Positions 26,434 to 36,151 of a stretch of 64,000 nucleotides of DNA are shown here, in pieces (position 1 is the first letter of the stretch; each line of letters opens with the position of its first letter). The translations under genes were made by a program, and so were the position numbers. The stretch lies in assembly GCA_964561145.1 (NCBI GenBank), contig CAZLNZ010000004.1:62001-126000 (forward strand), in the 5' to 3' direction. The notes beneath the pieces are model-generated. The model searched no databases. It saw only the letters and a program-made list of their open reading frames with translations, and was not told the origin of the DNA. This stretch comes from RUG14300 sp964561145 (GTDB lineage Bacteria; Bacillota; Clostridia; Christensenellales; CAG-1252).

Positions 26434-27562
26434 AAAGTTTAACATCAATGATAAATTAGATATTGTTTCCGGAAAACTTAAGGTCGTTGATAAGCTCAAA
26501 ATATGGGCTTTGATTCCTACTGTTATACTTCTCGTAGCAATCATAGTCTTTTCTGTATTTGCAATCGTTGAGGGCGACGCCTCCAAAGGCATGAACTTGG
26601 GCTTGGACTTCACCGGTGGTAGTGCTGTTACCGTAACCTTTAACAAGGATTTAACAGATGCAGAGTTTAACGAATATAGTGAAAGAATTATCAAGGTAAT
26701 CAACAGCATTGCTGCAAACAATAACGATACCTATGACTGCGGTGAAGCTCAAAAGACGGGCTCCGGTGCCGATACCGGTATATACATCAAATATCAAAAC
26801 GGACATTCTGATATTCAAACAGTCAATATTGATATCAAAAATGCGTTGGTAGAAGAGTTTAAGGCTGAAGGCATCAATGCCGATGACAATGTAAACATCA
26901 CATCGATCAGTTCTAGTGCCGCTTCTAAGCTTGTTAAGCAAGCAATCATTGCTGTATTGGTTACTTGGGCAGTAGTATTGGTATACATTATTATACGTTT
27001 CGAGTTCTTGAGCGGTGTTGCTGCTGTCGTTGGTCTACTTGTTGACGTTATAGTTATGGTAGCTTGTACAACAATCTTCCGCATTCAAATTAATACAACA
27101 TTTATTGCTGCTTTGATTACTATAGTTTCATATTCTATCAACAACACTATCGTTGTATTCGATAGAGTAAGAGAACACGTTAAGAATCAAGGCACCTCCT
27201 TGACACCTGCAAATGTTGGCTATGAAGTTAACAACGCAGTACGTGAGAGCTTTAACAGATCTATTGCTTCCACAATTACTACAATGTTAACTATAGTTGT
27301 TCTCTGTATCATTGGTGTTGAGTCAATTCAACAATTCTGTTTACCAATTATCTTCGGTTTGGTTTCCGGTGTAAATAGCTCACTATGCTTAGCTCCTTCA
27401 CTTTATGTTGCTATGAAGAGCTCTTACTTGAAGCGTAAATCGTCAAAGAATAACTATGTTGCCGTTGCTGACAAGGAAGGCAATCTTCCTTCGCAACAAC
27501 CCAAAAAGAAGAAGGTAAATACAAAGGCAAATAAGAGTGTTAAATATAAGAGAAAGAAATAG
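26426..27562 (+). CDS. secF: Protein translocase subunit SecF
   Basis: 378 residues. Helix 1 near residues 30-50, then GLDFTGGSAVTVTF, the short external domain, and helices 2-6 with YSINNTIVVFDRVREH and NRSIASTITTMLT. The Lys-rich C-terminus (KKKKVNTKANKSVKYKRKK) is cytoplasmic. It is the partner of SecD, with overlapping start and stop indicating coupled translation. Confidence 0.96.
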   Translation: MSKKFNINDKLDIVSGKLKVVDKLKIWALIPTVILLVAIIVFSVFAIVEGDASKGMNLGLDFTGGSAVTVTFNKDLTDAEFNEYSERIIKVINSIAANNNDTYDCGEAQKTGSGADTGIYIKYQNGHSDIQTVNIDIKNALVEEFKAEGINADDNVNITSISSSAASKLVKQAIIAVLVTWAVVLVYIIIRFEFLSGVAAVVGLLVDVIVMVACTTIFRIQINTTFIAALITIVSYSINNTIVVFDRVREHVKNQGTSLTPANVGYEVNNAVRESFNRSIASTITTMLTIVVLCIIGVESIQQFCLPIIFGLVSGVNSSLCLAPSLYVAMKSSYLKRKSSKNNYVAVADKEGNLPSQQPKKKKVNTKANKSVKYKRKK

Positions 27563-27582
27563 TCATCGATTTGGCTAATTGA

Positions 27583-27615
27583 AAAAGGTTCTCCGAGCGG
27601 AGAACCTTTTCTTTT
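27583..27615 (+). terminator. Intrinsic terminator after secF
   Basis: The 12-bp stem AAAAGGTTCTCC (27583-27594) / GGAGAACCTTTT (27599-27610) with loop GAGC is followed by a CTTTT tail. Confidence 0.9.
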
Positions 27616-27781
27616 CGTCTATTCATCAGTTATAAGCAATTGATGTTACTAATAAAACTAGAAGTGAATAATGATGAATAATGACAGAGTATGTTATTGA
27701 TAGTTGTATGATTGATTTTATGTAATCAATATTATAGGTTTATTTCAATTATCCCAATAATTATAAATAAAACAATATTCC

Positions 27782-28585
27782 TCACTTCTTTTTCATTCTT
27801 ATTCCATAAAAAATATATTGTTGTGCAGTTCCCGGATAGGGATTATAAAGATTTATCATGGTTTCTCTGATTTCTTTTTCTTTGGATGTTTTACCTGTTA
27901 GATTGAAATATGCTTTTTTTATCCAAGTATCCACCGGAAAGGTATCTTCTCTATGATAGGAAAAAAGTAATACGCAATCTGCGACCTTTGGACCAACGCC
28001 CGGAAGTGTAAGGAGATTCTTTGTTATTTCATCGGTTGTAAGGACTGCTATTTCTTCTAAGTCGATGCGACCCTCGACAATAGCTTTTGAAGTATTCAAA
28101 ATGAATTCAGCTCTATACCCGGCACCAATTTCCTTGTAAAACTCAACGCTTTGAGCCGCCATTACTTGCGGAGTAGGAAATGCATAAAAATCGCCCATAT
28201 TTTCTCCAAGGTTTAAGCAGAGTTTTTCTATTATTTTTTGTATTCTGGGAATGAAATTTTGAGTGCTAATTATGAAACTTATCAAGGTTTCGAACTTGTC
28301 TTGATTAAGTATTCTGATTCCGCTTCCGATTTTCAGTGCTTCTTCAATCATAGGCTTAGCCCTAAGGCTCTCTATAATTGTGAAGTAATCACGTTTTAAG
28401 TCAAAGTAGTTGATAAAATAGTCTATATCATCACTAAAGATTATTCTATCACGAATAACGGCTTTTTTGTTTTTTGAGTACACTACCCATTCGTTTTCTC
28501 TTTGCTCATATCTAAAAACTTGTCCGCAAGTTAATATTGATTCAATATCGAAGGGTATATTATTATCAACCTTATAACAATTCAT
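27782..28585 (-). CDS. ogg: 8-oxoguanine DNA glycosylase/lyase, OGG1-like
   Basis: 267 residues, cytoplasmic base-excision repair enzyme removing 8-oxoG opposite C. An N-terminal TBP-like domain is followed by the HhH-GPD core. The catalytic lysine lies in LPGVGPKVADC and the aspartate in FPVDTWIKK. The ATG at 28585 overlaps the ung stop by one base (TAATG) with GGAG upstream; the TTG 15 bases earlier is rejected. It is third gene of a minus-strand operon with ung and a methyltransferase. Confidence 0.92.
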   Translation of the reverse strand: MNCYKVDNNIPFDIESILTCGQVFRYEQRENEWVVYSKNKKAVIRDRIIFSDDIDYFINYFDLKRDYFTIIESLRAKPMIEEALKIGSGIRILNQDKFETLISFIISTQNFIPRIQKIIEKLCLNLGENMGDFYAFPTPQVMAAQSVEFYKEIGAGYRAEFILNTSKAIVEGRIDLEEIAVLTTDEITKNLLTLPGVGPKVADCVLLFSYHREDTFPVDTWIKKAYFNLTGKTSKEKEIRETMINLYNPYPGTAQQYIFYGIRMKKK

Positions 28586-29250
28586 TATTTGATACTCCAA
28601 TCTAGTTCGATTCCTTTATTATTAAGAAACTCTTGTGCTTTACTAAAATGCTTACACCCAAAGAAACCTTGGTAAGCAGATAGCGGACTTGGGTGTGGTG
28701 CTTGCAAAACTAAGTGATTCGTATTGTTTAATAGACTTGCTTTACTTCTTGCGTTTCCACCCCATAAAAGAAATACTACGGGTTCTGTTTTTTGATTGAT
28801 TATCTTAATTACATCATCTGTAAATATCTCCCATCCTTTTCCCTTATGTGAGTTTGCTTGATGAGCTCTCACCGTAAGAGAGGTGTTTAATAGGAATATT
28901 CCTTTATTTGCCCAATCGATAAGACATCCGTGATTTGGGATTTTAAAGCCAATATCGTCGTGAAGCTCTTTAAAAATATTACATAATGATGGAGGCGGTT
29001 GAATTCCTTTTTGTACGGAGAAAGCGAGACCGTGAGCTTGATTTTCATTATGATACGGGTCTTGACCTAAGATTACTACTTTTATATCTTTATAGGCTGT
29101 ATATTTAAAAGCATTAAAGATATCATACATGTTAGGGTAGATTGTACGGTTACAATATTCCTCTTTTAAAAATTCTCTAAGCTTAAGATAGTAATCCTTT
29201 TTGAATTCATTTTCTAAAATATTATCCCAATCGTTATTGAAGTTAATCAT
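28585..29250 (-). CDS. ung: Uracil-DNA glycosylase
   Basis: 221 residues from MINFNNDWDNIL, matching family-1 UDG length. Water-activating motif GQDPYHNENQAHGLAFSV, FLLNTSLTVR, and the C-terminal HPSPLSAYQGFFGCKHFS. It removes uracil from DNA. The start at 29250 sits inside the end of the upstream methyltransferase gene (8-base overlap). The longer in-frame extension is rejected because it has no similarity to UDG and lies within that gene. Confidence 0.96.
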   Translation of the reverse strand: MINFNNDWDNILENEFKKDYYLKLREFLKEEYCNRTIYPNMYDIFNAFKYTAYKDIKVVILGQDPYHNENQAHGLAFSVQKGIQPPPSLCNIFKELHDDIGFKIPNHGCLIDWANKGIFLLNTSLTVRAHQANSHKGKGWEIFTDDVIKIINQKTEPVVFLLWGGNARSKASLLNNTNHLVLQAPHPSPLSAYQGFFGCKHFSKAQEFLNNKGIELDWSIK

Positions 29251-30388
29251 GGTTGTTCTTTGGTGGCTTGTTGCCAAGGTATGTGTAAAGTCTACACTCG
29301 AGTTTGCCGTTATATAGCTTTCTATTTTTATTTGCTTTTTTACCGAAATAGCTTTCAAAACCTGATAATGATGTTATTAGGTACAAACTCCAATCTTTAA
29401 GTTTGAAAAAGGTTCTTGAAAATTCTTCCATAAGTGTTCCTACCTCTTTTTCGTTTGAAAGTCTTTCTCCGTAAGGTGGATTTGTACAAATAACCCCATA
29501 TGGAATATGAGAGGAAAAGCCTAAAGCGTTACCGACTTGAAAATGTATCTTATCTCTTACACCAGCTCGTTCTGCGTGTCTTGTAGCAAGCTTGATTGCA
29601 TTCTTATCTATATCATATCCGCTAATTTTAAGCTTAATATCTCGTTTTTCTAAATCTCTTGCTTCCTCTCTTGCAATATTCGAAACATCTTTACAGAAGC
29701 CCCATTTTTCGAAATCGAACCCCCTATTAATCCCGGGTGCAATGTTCATTGCTTTAAGTGCAACTTCAATCGGAAATGTTCCGCTTCCGCAGAAAGGATC
29801 TGCAAATTCCTTTGTCGGATTGTAAACTGACAGGTCTAATATTGCGGCAGCCAAGGTTTCTTTGATAGAAGCCTCTCCGACCAAATCTCTATATCCTCTT
29901 TTGTGTAAACCGTCACCGGAGGAATCAAGCAATATCTCACAAATGTTATTGACAATGGAGAAATTAATTTTATACCTTTCACCGTTTTCACTAAAGGTCC
30001 TGATTTTAAAACGTTCGGAAAGCTTTACGATAATTGCTTTTTTTGCAATTGACTGGCAAGCCGAAATTCCAAATAAAACAGAATTGACGCATTTGCCACT
30101 GACAAGTATTTGCCCGTTTTTAGATATATAATCCTGCCACTCGATTTTATGTACTCCATCGAAGAGTTCGTCAAAAGTGGAGCAGGGAAATTTGCCAAGA
30201 CTTATATATACCCTATCTGCAGTTCTTAGGAAAATATTAAGTCTGGCAATATCCAAAAGAGTTCCTTTTAATGAAAAGGTGCCGTTTATTGCAGGGACAT
30301 CTCCAAAGCCTAGTTTGTAAAGCTCTCTTTTTAAGCTTGCTTCCACTCCAAAAGCGGAGGTGATTGATATATCTAAGTATTTATTCAT
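29243..30388 (-). CDS. THUMP-domain RNA guanine-N2 methyltransferase (YpsC/RlmL-N type)
   Basis: 381 residues. An N-terminal ferredoxin-like/THUMP RNA-binding region is followed by a class I SAM fold with DPFCGSGTFPIEVALKA and the catalytic NPPYGERL motif typical of m2G enzymes. It most likely methylates 23S rRNA guanine. Relatives include E. coli RlmL's first half and B. subtilis YpsC. It is the first gene of the operon with ung and ogg and overlaps ung. No strong ribosome-binding site is visible before its ATG. Confidence 0.88.
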   Translation of the reverse strand: MNKYLDISITSAFGVEASLKRELYKLGFGDVPAINGTFSLKGTLLDIARLNIFLRTADRVYISLGKFPCSTFDELFDGVHKIEWQDYISKNGQILVSGKCVNSVLFGISACQSIAKKAIIVKLSERFKIRTFSENGERYKINFSIVNNICEILLDSSGDGLHKRGYRDLVGEASIKETLAAAILDLSVYNPTKEFADPFCGSGTFPIEVALKAMNIAPGINRGFDFEKWGFCKDVSNIAREEARDLEKRDIKLKISGYDIDKNAIKLATRHAERAGVRDKIHFQVGNALGFSSHIPYGVICTNPPYGERLSNEKEVGTLMEEFSRTFFKLKDWSLYLITSLSGFESYFGKKANKNRKLYNGKLECRLYTYLGNKPPKNNHD

Positions 30389-30489
30389 ATTGATTTCTAT
30401 GTTTCAAGTGTGTATAGGCAAAGCATTTTATTGTAGAATCAACCTTTGTATTTCTTGTCCTTTTTCATTAAGTTGAATTACGAACTATA

Positions 30490-30521
30490 TTAAAAGGGTT
30501 GCGATATGATTCGCAACCCTT
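30490..30521 (-). terminator. Terminator of the alpha-galactosidase gene
   Basis: The 10-bp perfect stem AAGGGTTGCG (30494-30503) / CGCAACCCTT (30512-30521) is followed on the minus strand by TTTTAATAT, six bases past the stop codon. Confidence 0.8.
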
Positions 30522-30527
30522 AGATTA

Positions 30528-32195
30528 CTAATCCTTTAAAAATTCTCTAACGTTACTCTCTCCAGTCTTGAGATTGAATCTAAGTGTATGTCTGGTATTA
30601 TCGTTGCCAAATACAATTTCGAAGTTGTCATCGTCGTCGAGGCGATCGGTGGAATAAACCTTATGTGGATTTTTCCCGAAGAATCTCTTTAATAGAGCAA
30701 TCTTTTCATCTGAGAAATCTCCGGCATTATCCGAGATAAACAGAACGTCACCGCACAGATTGTTAATAAAAGCGAGGAGAAGCTTTTGATCCTCTGTAAA
30801 CTTTATATTAATATCCCTGAGGAAGAAAACGTCAGGATCATTAACGAAAGCTCGGCCGTTAAGGTGGCGACGGAAAATGGTGCTTGTAATGGCATTTTGA
30901 GCATGAACTATTTCATGGGTAAAGTTAATACTTTCCACTAACCCGCCCTTATAGTTAGGGGAGATATCGCAAGAAATGCGACAAGCATCACATACTCCGA
31001 AACAAGGAGCAAGGGGAACGCCGCAACCCAGCATCAACTTATCACCGACACACTCTCTCAAAAAGTCCATTGCGTCATAAATGATCTCCGCACGAGTCTT
31101 GTTATTTCTTGGGAACATACATTGAGAATATAAGAAGTCGAGCTTAACCATATCGAACCCCCATTCGTTAAGAACGAGGTTGAAAATCTCTTTGATATAT
31201 GCTCTTGCGTCTTCGTTATATATGTCTAAAGTATAACCACCGCCCCAAGGTACAGCACCTAATAACGGTTTTCCGTTGTGATGGATGACCCAATCCTTGT
31301 GTGCCTTGAATACTTTAGATTTTTTTGTTACATTGAAGGGTGCAAGCCATAATCCTGCCTTGTAACCCTTTTCGTGAATTCTGTCGACGATAGGCTTCAT
31401 TCCGTTGGGGAATTTATCGTTGGTTTTCCATTCGCCGGTTGTAATTTGGAATCCGTCATCTATTTGGAAAATGTTAACGTCATCTCTAGCTCTGTCAAGC
31501 CCCTCCAAGTCACGGAGAATGATGTCTTCGTTAATCTTGGTGAAGTAGTTATACCAAGATGTATAGCCGGACATATGATTTATTCTGGGGGCAGGGATAT
31601 TCATTAACCTGAAATAGTCATCGAAAACCTTATCGTAATCACCCTTTAAAACCGCAATATCGAATAAAACGGTATCTGTGTCAATTTCTTTGCCTTCGAC
31701 CTCTTTGCAGATTTGGAAGATACCGGCATTCATATCAACTTTAAATATGGTAAAAGCGAATCTATCTGACAGGGAACCGAATAGTTCGATCTCTTCACCA
31801 TTTTTGATATATGTGTAAGTGTAGCTATGGAATTTTCCGGGACCTTTTTCTTCTTCAACGAATAAAGTATCACCTGTCGGAGTAGCTAAACTCGATACGA
31901 ATTCCGAAACCTTATATAGCTGATTTAAACGCTTGTTTTTATCGGTTTTCTTAACTTCTTTTGAAGTTGTCCAAGCTTGATATCCGTTTACGAAAAACTT
32001 TTCGTTATCCGAGAACTCTCTTTTTGCAGTGAGCATGATGCATTCGAGCTGCATTTTGACCTTAGGATGAATAATAACCCTTATTCCGTTTTCTGTAATT
32101 TGCTTTTCTAATGTATAATGAATGCATCTTTCCTTGCTAGTGCCGTAATAGACGCCGTCAGCGTGATATCTAATATAAAATTCATAGTCTAACAT
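30528..32195 (-). CDS. GH36-type alpha-galactosidase, cytoplasmic
   Basis: 555 residues, no signal peptide. The beta-sandwich N-terminal part is followed by a (beta/alpha)8 barrel with FQIDDGFQ, KAGLWLAPF, the nucleophile in VKLDFLYS (near residue 347) and the likely acid/base in CRISCDISP (near 409). It is shorter than classical GH36 enzymes (about 700) but has the same catalytic spacing. It would release galactose from raffinose-type oligosaccharides taken up into the cell. GGAGG precedes the ATG. Specificity towards other alpha-glycosides is possible. Confidence 0.87.
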   Translation of the reverse strand: MLDYEFYIRYHADGVYYGTSKERCIHYTLEKQITENGIRVIIHPKVKMQLECIMLTAKREFSDNEKFFVNGYQAWTTSKEVKKTDKNKRLNQLYKVSEFVSSLATPTGDTLFVEEEKGPGKFHSYTYTYIKNGEEIELFGSLSDRFAFTIFKVDMNAGIFQICKEVEGKEIDTDTVLFDIAVLKGDYDKVFDDYFRLMNIPAPRINHMSGYTSWYNYFTKINEDIILRDLEGLDRARDDVNIFQIDDGFQITTGEWKTNDKFPNGMKPIVDRIHEKGYKAGLWLAPFNVTKKSKVFKAHKDWVIHHNGKPLLGAVPWGGGYTLDIYNEDARAYIKEIFNLVLNEWGFDMVKLDFLYSQCMFPRNNKTRAEIIYDAMDFLRECVGDKLMLGCGVPLAPCFGVCDACRISCDISPNYKGGLVESINFTHEIVHAQNAITSTIFRRHLNGRAFVNDPDVFFLRDINIKFTEDQKLLLAFINNLCGDVLFISDNAGDFSDEKIALLKRFFGKNPHKVYSTDRLDDDDNFEIVFGNDNTRHTLRFNLKTGESNVREFLKD

Positions 32196-32385
32196 AAAGA
32201 ACCTCCGAATTTAAAATCTATAATATAATTATATCGTAAACTCCTTCTTTTTACAATAGATTTTACATTTCTTTATCACAAATAAAGATACATTTTTATC
32301 TATTTTAACTGCTCAAAAGGATGTGCTAATAACTAGCATTAATCTTAATCAATTGACTTAAAACGTAGAAACCTTTATAATAGAT

Positions 32386-32411
32386 AAAGAAAAAGTCGGG
32401 TAAACCCGACT
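32386..32411 (-). terminator. tRNA terminator
   Basis: The minus-strand stem AGTCGGGT/ACCCGACT (32394-32411) is followed by TTTTTCTTT, just after the CCA end of the tRNA. Confidence 0.85.
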
Positions 32412-32412
32412 A

Positions 32413-32487
32413 TGGAGCGAAAGACGGGAATCGAACCCGCGGGAATCGGCTTGGGAAGCCGACGCTCTACCATTGAGCGACTTTCGC
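32413..32487 (-). tRNA. tRNA-Gly(CCC)
   Basis: 75 bases with encoded CCA. The acceptor stem GCGAAAG/CTTTCGC pairs fully. The D arm GCTC...GAGC, the anticodon arm TCGGC-TTCCCAA-GCCGA (anticodon CCC) and the T arm GCGGG-TTCGATT-CCCGT are regular. The discriminator base is T, as expected for glycine tRNA. It has its own promoter and terminator. Confidence 0.97.
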
Positions 32488-32498
32488 ATCACCTAATA

Positions 32499-32527
32499 AT
32501 TATACTTTAACTCTTTGATAATGTCAA
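32499..32527 (-). promoter_or_regulatory. tRNA-Gly promoter
   Basis: On the minus strand: TTGACA, 17-bp spacer, TATAAT, a perfect consensus about 12 bases before the tRNA. Confidence 0.9.
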
Positions 32528-32553
32528 CATCTCAGAGAAAAAATGGAGTGTAT

Positions 32554-33816
32554 ATGAAAAAAAATAAACGTGTTGACTATTCTTCGCACCAAGCAAGCCT
32601 TTCTTCGAACATTTCTAAAGTGTCTACAAGAAATTGTGGGCACATTGGCTTTGTTACTGCAAAAGGCAATGCATTGTATGTTTCCGCAGAAGACAGTGCT
32701 CCTGAAATAAGATTAGTTGGAACTAATGCGGGAGGATGGTTGCTGCAAGAAGAGTATATGTGTCCCGTTGATTTTACACAACAAGAGTATGAAGGTGGTC
32801 AATATGATGCAGAAAAACGTTTATCTAAATTGATTGGTGACAAAGATACTAGAAGATTGATTGATGTGTATCGAGATAATTGGTGGAAAGAAAGCGATTT
32901 TGATAATATCCTTCAAATGGGCATGAATACGGTAAGACTTCCTTTTGGCTGGAGGGATTTGTATTTTGATGACTTATCACTTCGTGAGGATGCTTTCGTT
33001 AGGCTTGATTCATTTATTGAGAATGCGGCAAAAAGAGGCATATATGTAATATTGGATTTACACGGTGCGTATGGTTCTCAAAGCGGAAAACATCATTCCG
33101 GTGTTGATACTCTTGAAGAAAATGCGTTACTTTACCTTAATGATGAGTATATGAATTTCAATATAGAGTTATGGAAAACCGTTGCCGATAGGTATAAGGA
33201 TAATTTATCAATAGCGGGATACGATTTATTAAATGAGCCTGAGGGTGACATTAAAAGTACAGGCAAATTGACGTGTAAAGTGCAATGGGATTATTTCGAT
33301 AAGCTTTATAGAGCGGTCCGCAGCATCGATCAAAACCATTTGATTATAATGGAAAGTTGCTGGGAACCTGAGCATTTACCGGATCCGACTCTTTATGGAT
33401 GGACTAATATTTGTTACGAGTACCATTTTTACCAATGGAACGATGGTGAAAATTTAGATAGTCAAAAAGCTTTTTTTGATGACAAGACAAAGCTTTTTAA
33501 CAAAACCGATCACAATGTTCCGGTCTTGGTCGGAGAAATGTGTTATTTTAATAATCTTGACAATTGGGTTCTTGCATTATCCTATCTTAATGCACACGGC
33601 TTCAGTTGGACAACATGGACATATAAGGCGTGGTGTAATGATAGAAACAATTGGGGATTATATCGAAGGGGTGATAGGTTAGAGTACGTTTTGACTTTAG
33701 CCAGTTCATCGGAGAGGATAGAGCAAGTATTCAAGCTCTGCGGTACTGAAAACTTTGAAAGGAATGATAAACTTATTGAAATTGTAAGGAAGTATGCTTT
33801 AGAGGCTAACAATTAA
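32554..33816 (+). CDS. GH5-like glycoside hydrolase, cytoplasmic
   Basis: 420 residues from the ATG at 32554, chosen because TGGAG lies before it. No signal peptide. GTNAGGWLLQEEYM and the GMNTVRLPFGW pattern resemble GH5 beta-1,3-glucanase/cellulase members. The acid/base Glu lies in DLLNEPEG (near 228) and the nucleophile Glu in VLVGEMC (near 327). It probably cleaves short beta-glucosides inside the cell. It lies beside the GH36 gene but is divergent, so shared control is not implied. Confidence 0.85.
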   Translation: MKKNKRVDYSSHQASLSSNISKVSTRNCGHIGFVTAKGNALYVSAEDSAPEIRLVGTNAGGWLLQEEYMCPVDFTQQEYEGGQYDAEKRLSKLIGDKDTRRLIDVYRDNWWKESDFDNILQMGMNTVRLPFGWRDLYFDDLSLREDAFVRLDSFIENAAKRGIYVILDLHGAYGSQSGKHHSGVDTLEENALLYLNDEYMNFNIELWKTVADRYKDNLSIAGYDLLNEPEGDIKSTGKLTCKVQWDYFDKLYRAVRSIDQNHLIIMESCWEPEHLPDPTLYGWTNICYEYHFYQWNDGENLDSQKAFFDDKTKLFNKTDHNVPVLVGEMCYFNNLDNWVLALSYLNAHGFSWTTWTYKAWCNDRNNWGLYRRGDRLEYVLTLASSSERIEQVFKLCGTENFERNDKLIEIVRKYALEANN

Positions 33817-33831
33817 TTAAATGGAGATATT

Positions 33832-36078
33832 ATGGATTACGCAACTGTTCTAGCACAAGAGTTTAATTTGAATATACTGCATGCACAAAATGTAGTAAAA
33901 CTCATCGACGAGGGAAATACATTACCTTTCATTGCAAGGTATAGGAAGGATATGACGGGCTCTATTGACGATCAAGTTTTGAGAGAGCTTAATGATAGAC
34001 TTACTTATCTAAAGAACCTCGACCAAAGAAAAAGTGAAATCGCAAAAGCGATAAAAGATCAGAACAAGCTTGACGAAAGCATCCTGGAGGCTTTAGAAAA
34101 AGCAAAAACATTAACAGAGGTTGAGGATATTTATAGACCCTTTAAACAAAAGAAAACCACACGCGCGGGTATTGCTATAGAAAAGGGGTTGGAGGGCTTA
34201 TCCGACCTCATTATGGGCAAATCCGAGCTTTCGGAAAGCGATGTAGAGGCTTACATTAACGAGGAAAAGGGCGTTAACGATGTTCAAGAGGCATTAAGAG
34301 GTGCCTGTGATATAATTGCGGAGAGAATTTCCGATGATGCAGAGCTAAGAAAAACCTTGAGGGATTATTTCATGTTAAACGGAGTTATCCATACAACCGA
34401 GATAGCACCCGATGAAGAGGATAAATATAAAATGTACAGTGACTTTTCCGAATCTGCAAAAGATATGGCATCGCATAGAATTTTGGCGGTAAACAGAGGA
34501 GAGAAAGAAAAGAAATTGTCCGTTAAACTTGAAATTGACGAACAAAGCGTAATAGATATTATCGAGAAAAAGTATATAAAGAAAGAATGCGGCACAGCAA
34601 GGCTAGTTAGAATTGCAATAGAAGATTCTTATAAACGATTGCTTTTTCCGTCATTGGAAAGAGAGCTTAGAAATACTTTAACAGATAGAGCTAGCGAGCA
34701 AGCGATAAAAACTTTCGAAACCAATTTACGTCCGTTATTATTGCAACCACCCCTTCACGGGAAGGTTATACTAGCACTTGACCCTGGATATAGGACAGGG
34801 TGTAAGGTTGCCGTTATCAATGCATACGGTTCCGTTTTGGCGAAGGGCGTGATCTATCCGACTCCTCCGCAAAATAAAATTGAAGAATCGGAAGAAAGAC
34901 TTTTAAAGGCTATAAGGACTTATAAGGTCGATGTAATTGCAATAGGTAACGGAACAGCTAGCAAAGAAACTGAAATTTTCGTGGCAGGTTTAATAAAAAA
35001 ATACGAAGGACATTTGGAATATGCTATTGTAAATGAGGCCGGTGCAAGTGTATATTCTGCATCAAAAGCAGGCGCGGCAGAGTTTCCCGAGTATGATGTT
35101 ACAATTAGATCGGCAATATCTCTTGCTAGACGTTTACAAGACCCGTTGGCAGAATTAATTAAAATCGACGTAAAAGCAATAGGAGTAGGTGAATATCAGC
35201 ATGATATGCCCGAAAAACGTCTCACAGAGGTTCTCGAGGGCGTCGTCGAGGATTGTGTTAATAAGGTCGGTGTTGATTTGAATACGGCATCTCAAAGTTT
35301 ATTGTCCTATGTTGCGGGCTTAAATAAAACCGTAGCGGGTAATATAATATCTTATCGTGAGGCTAAACCTTTTGAAAGCAAACAAGAGCTATTGAAGGTT
35401 GCTAAGCTTGGACCAAAGGCGTTTGAGCAATGTGCGGGTTTCTTAAGAATTAGAAACGGAAAGAGCGTTTTAGATAATACCGGTGTGCATCCTGAAAGCT
35501 ATAAATCTGTAAAGATACTTCTTTCGGCATTGGGTTATAAGGATAGTTCTTTAAAATCCGGCGGATTGACTGATGTTAGAGAGAAGGCCGAGGCATATGG
35601 CATGGAAAAACTTGCCAAGGAGTGTGAGATAGGCGTATATGCCCTTAACGACATTTTGAATGAACTTCAAAAGCCGGGGCGAGATATAAGAGATTCATTG
35701 CCAAAACCAATACTGAGATCTGATTTACTGAGTCTAGAAGACCTGAAGGTCGGTATGGTTCTCACAGGAACGGTAAGAAATGTCGTTGATTTCGGTGCTT
35801 TTGTTGATATCGGCGTGCATCAAGACGGGCTTGTACATATTTCGCAATTATCCGATAGATTTGTATCCGATCCCAACGAGGTTGTTAAGGTTGGAGACAT
35901 TGTCGAAGTTAGAGTAATCGAGGTAAACGTGAAAGCTAAGAAGATTGCTCTTACTATGAAGAGTGATTCAAAGGCTCCTTCTAAGAAGCAAAATGTCGGT
36001 AAGGAAGGTAAAAAAGAAGAACCTCAAACTCTAGAAGGTGCAATGGCTGCACTTCTTAACAAGTTTGGAAGAAAATAG
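33832..36078 (+). CDS. tex: Tex family S1 RNA-binding transcription accessory protein
   Basis: 748 residues, normal length. The N-terminal helical Tex domain (EGNTLPFIARYRKDMTGS), the YqgF/RNase-H-like fold (ILALDPGYRTGCKVAVI), HhH motifs (LNTASQSLLSYVAGLN) and a C-terminal S1 domain (VGMVLTGTVRNVVDFGAFVD) occur in order. It is a nucleic-acid-binding, Spt6-like factor. The gene starts 15 bases after the GH5 gene with a GGAG site, so they may be co-transcribed. Confidence 0.95.
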   Translation: MDYATVLAQEFNLNILHAQNVVKLIDEGNTLPFIARYRKDMTGSIDDQVLRELNDRLTYLKNLDQRKSEIAKAIKDQNKLDESILEALEKAKTLTEVEDIYRPFKQKKTTRAGIAIEKGLEGLSDLIMGKSELSESDVEAYINEEKGVNDVQEALRGACDIIAERISDDAELRKTLRDYFMLNGVIHTTEIAPDEEDKYKMYSDFSESAKDMASHRILAVNRGEKEKKLSVKLEIDEQSVIDIIEKKYIKKECGTARLVRIAIEDSYKRLLFPSLERELRNTLTDRASEQAIKTFETNLRPLLLQPPLHGKVILALDPGYRTGCKVAVINAYGSVLAKGVIYPTPPQNKIEESEERLLKAIRTYKVDVIAIGNGTASKETEIFVAGLIKKYEGHLEYAIVNEAGASVYSASKAGAAEFPEYDVTIRSAISLARRLQDPLAELIKIDVKAIGVGEYQHDMPEKRLTEVLEGVVEDCVNKVGVDLNTASQSLLSYVAGLNKTVAGNIISYREAKPFESKQELLKVAKLGPKAFEQCAGFLRIRNGKSVLDNTGVHPESYKSVKILLSALGYKDSSLKSGGLTDVREKAEAYGMEKLAKECEIGVYALNDILNELQKPGRDIRDSLPKPILRSDLLSLEDLKVGMVLTGTVRNVVDFGAFVDIGVHQDGLVHISQLSDRFVSDPNEVVKVGDIVEVRVIEVNVKAKKIALTMKSDSKAPSKKQNVGKEGKKEEPQTLEGAMAALLNKFGRK

Positions 36079-36114
36079 CAATATATATATATATTTTATA
36101 GTATAAACATATTT

Positions 36115-36146
36115 AAAAACTCGAAGATTGCAGTCTTCGAGTTTTT
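36115..36146. terminator. Bidirectional terminator between tex and the ECF gene
   Basis: A perfect 13-bp stem (AAAAACTCGAAGA / TCTTCGAGTTTTT, loop TTGCAG) has T-runs in both orientations and lies between convergent genes. Confidence 0.9.
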
Positions 36147-36151
36147 AACTT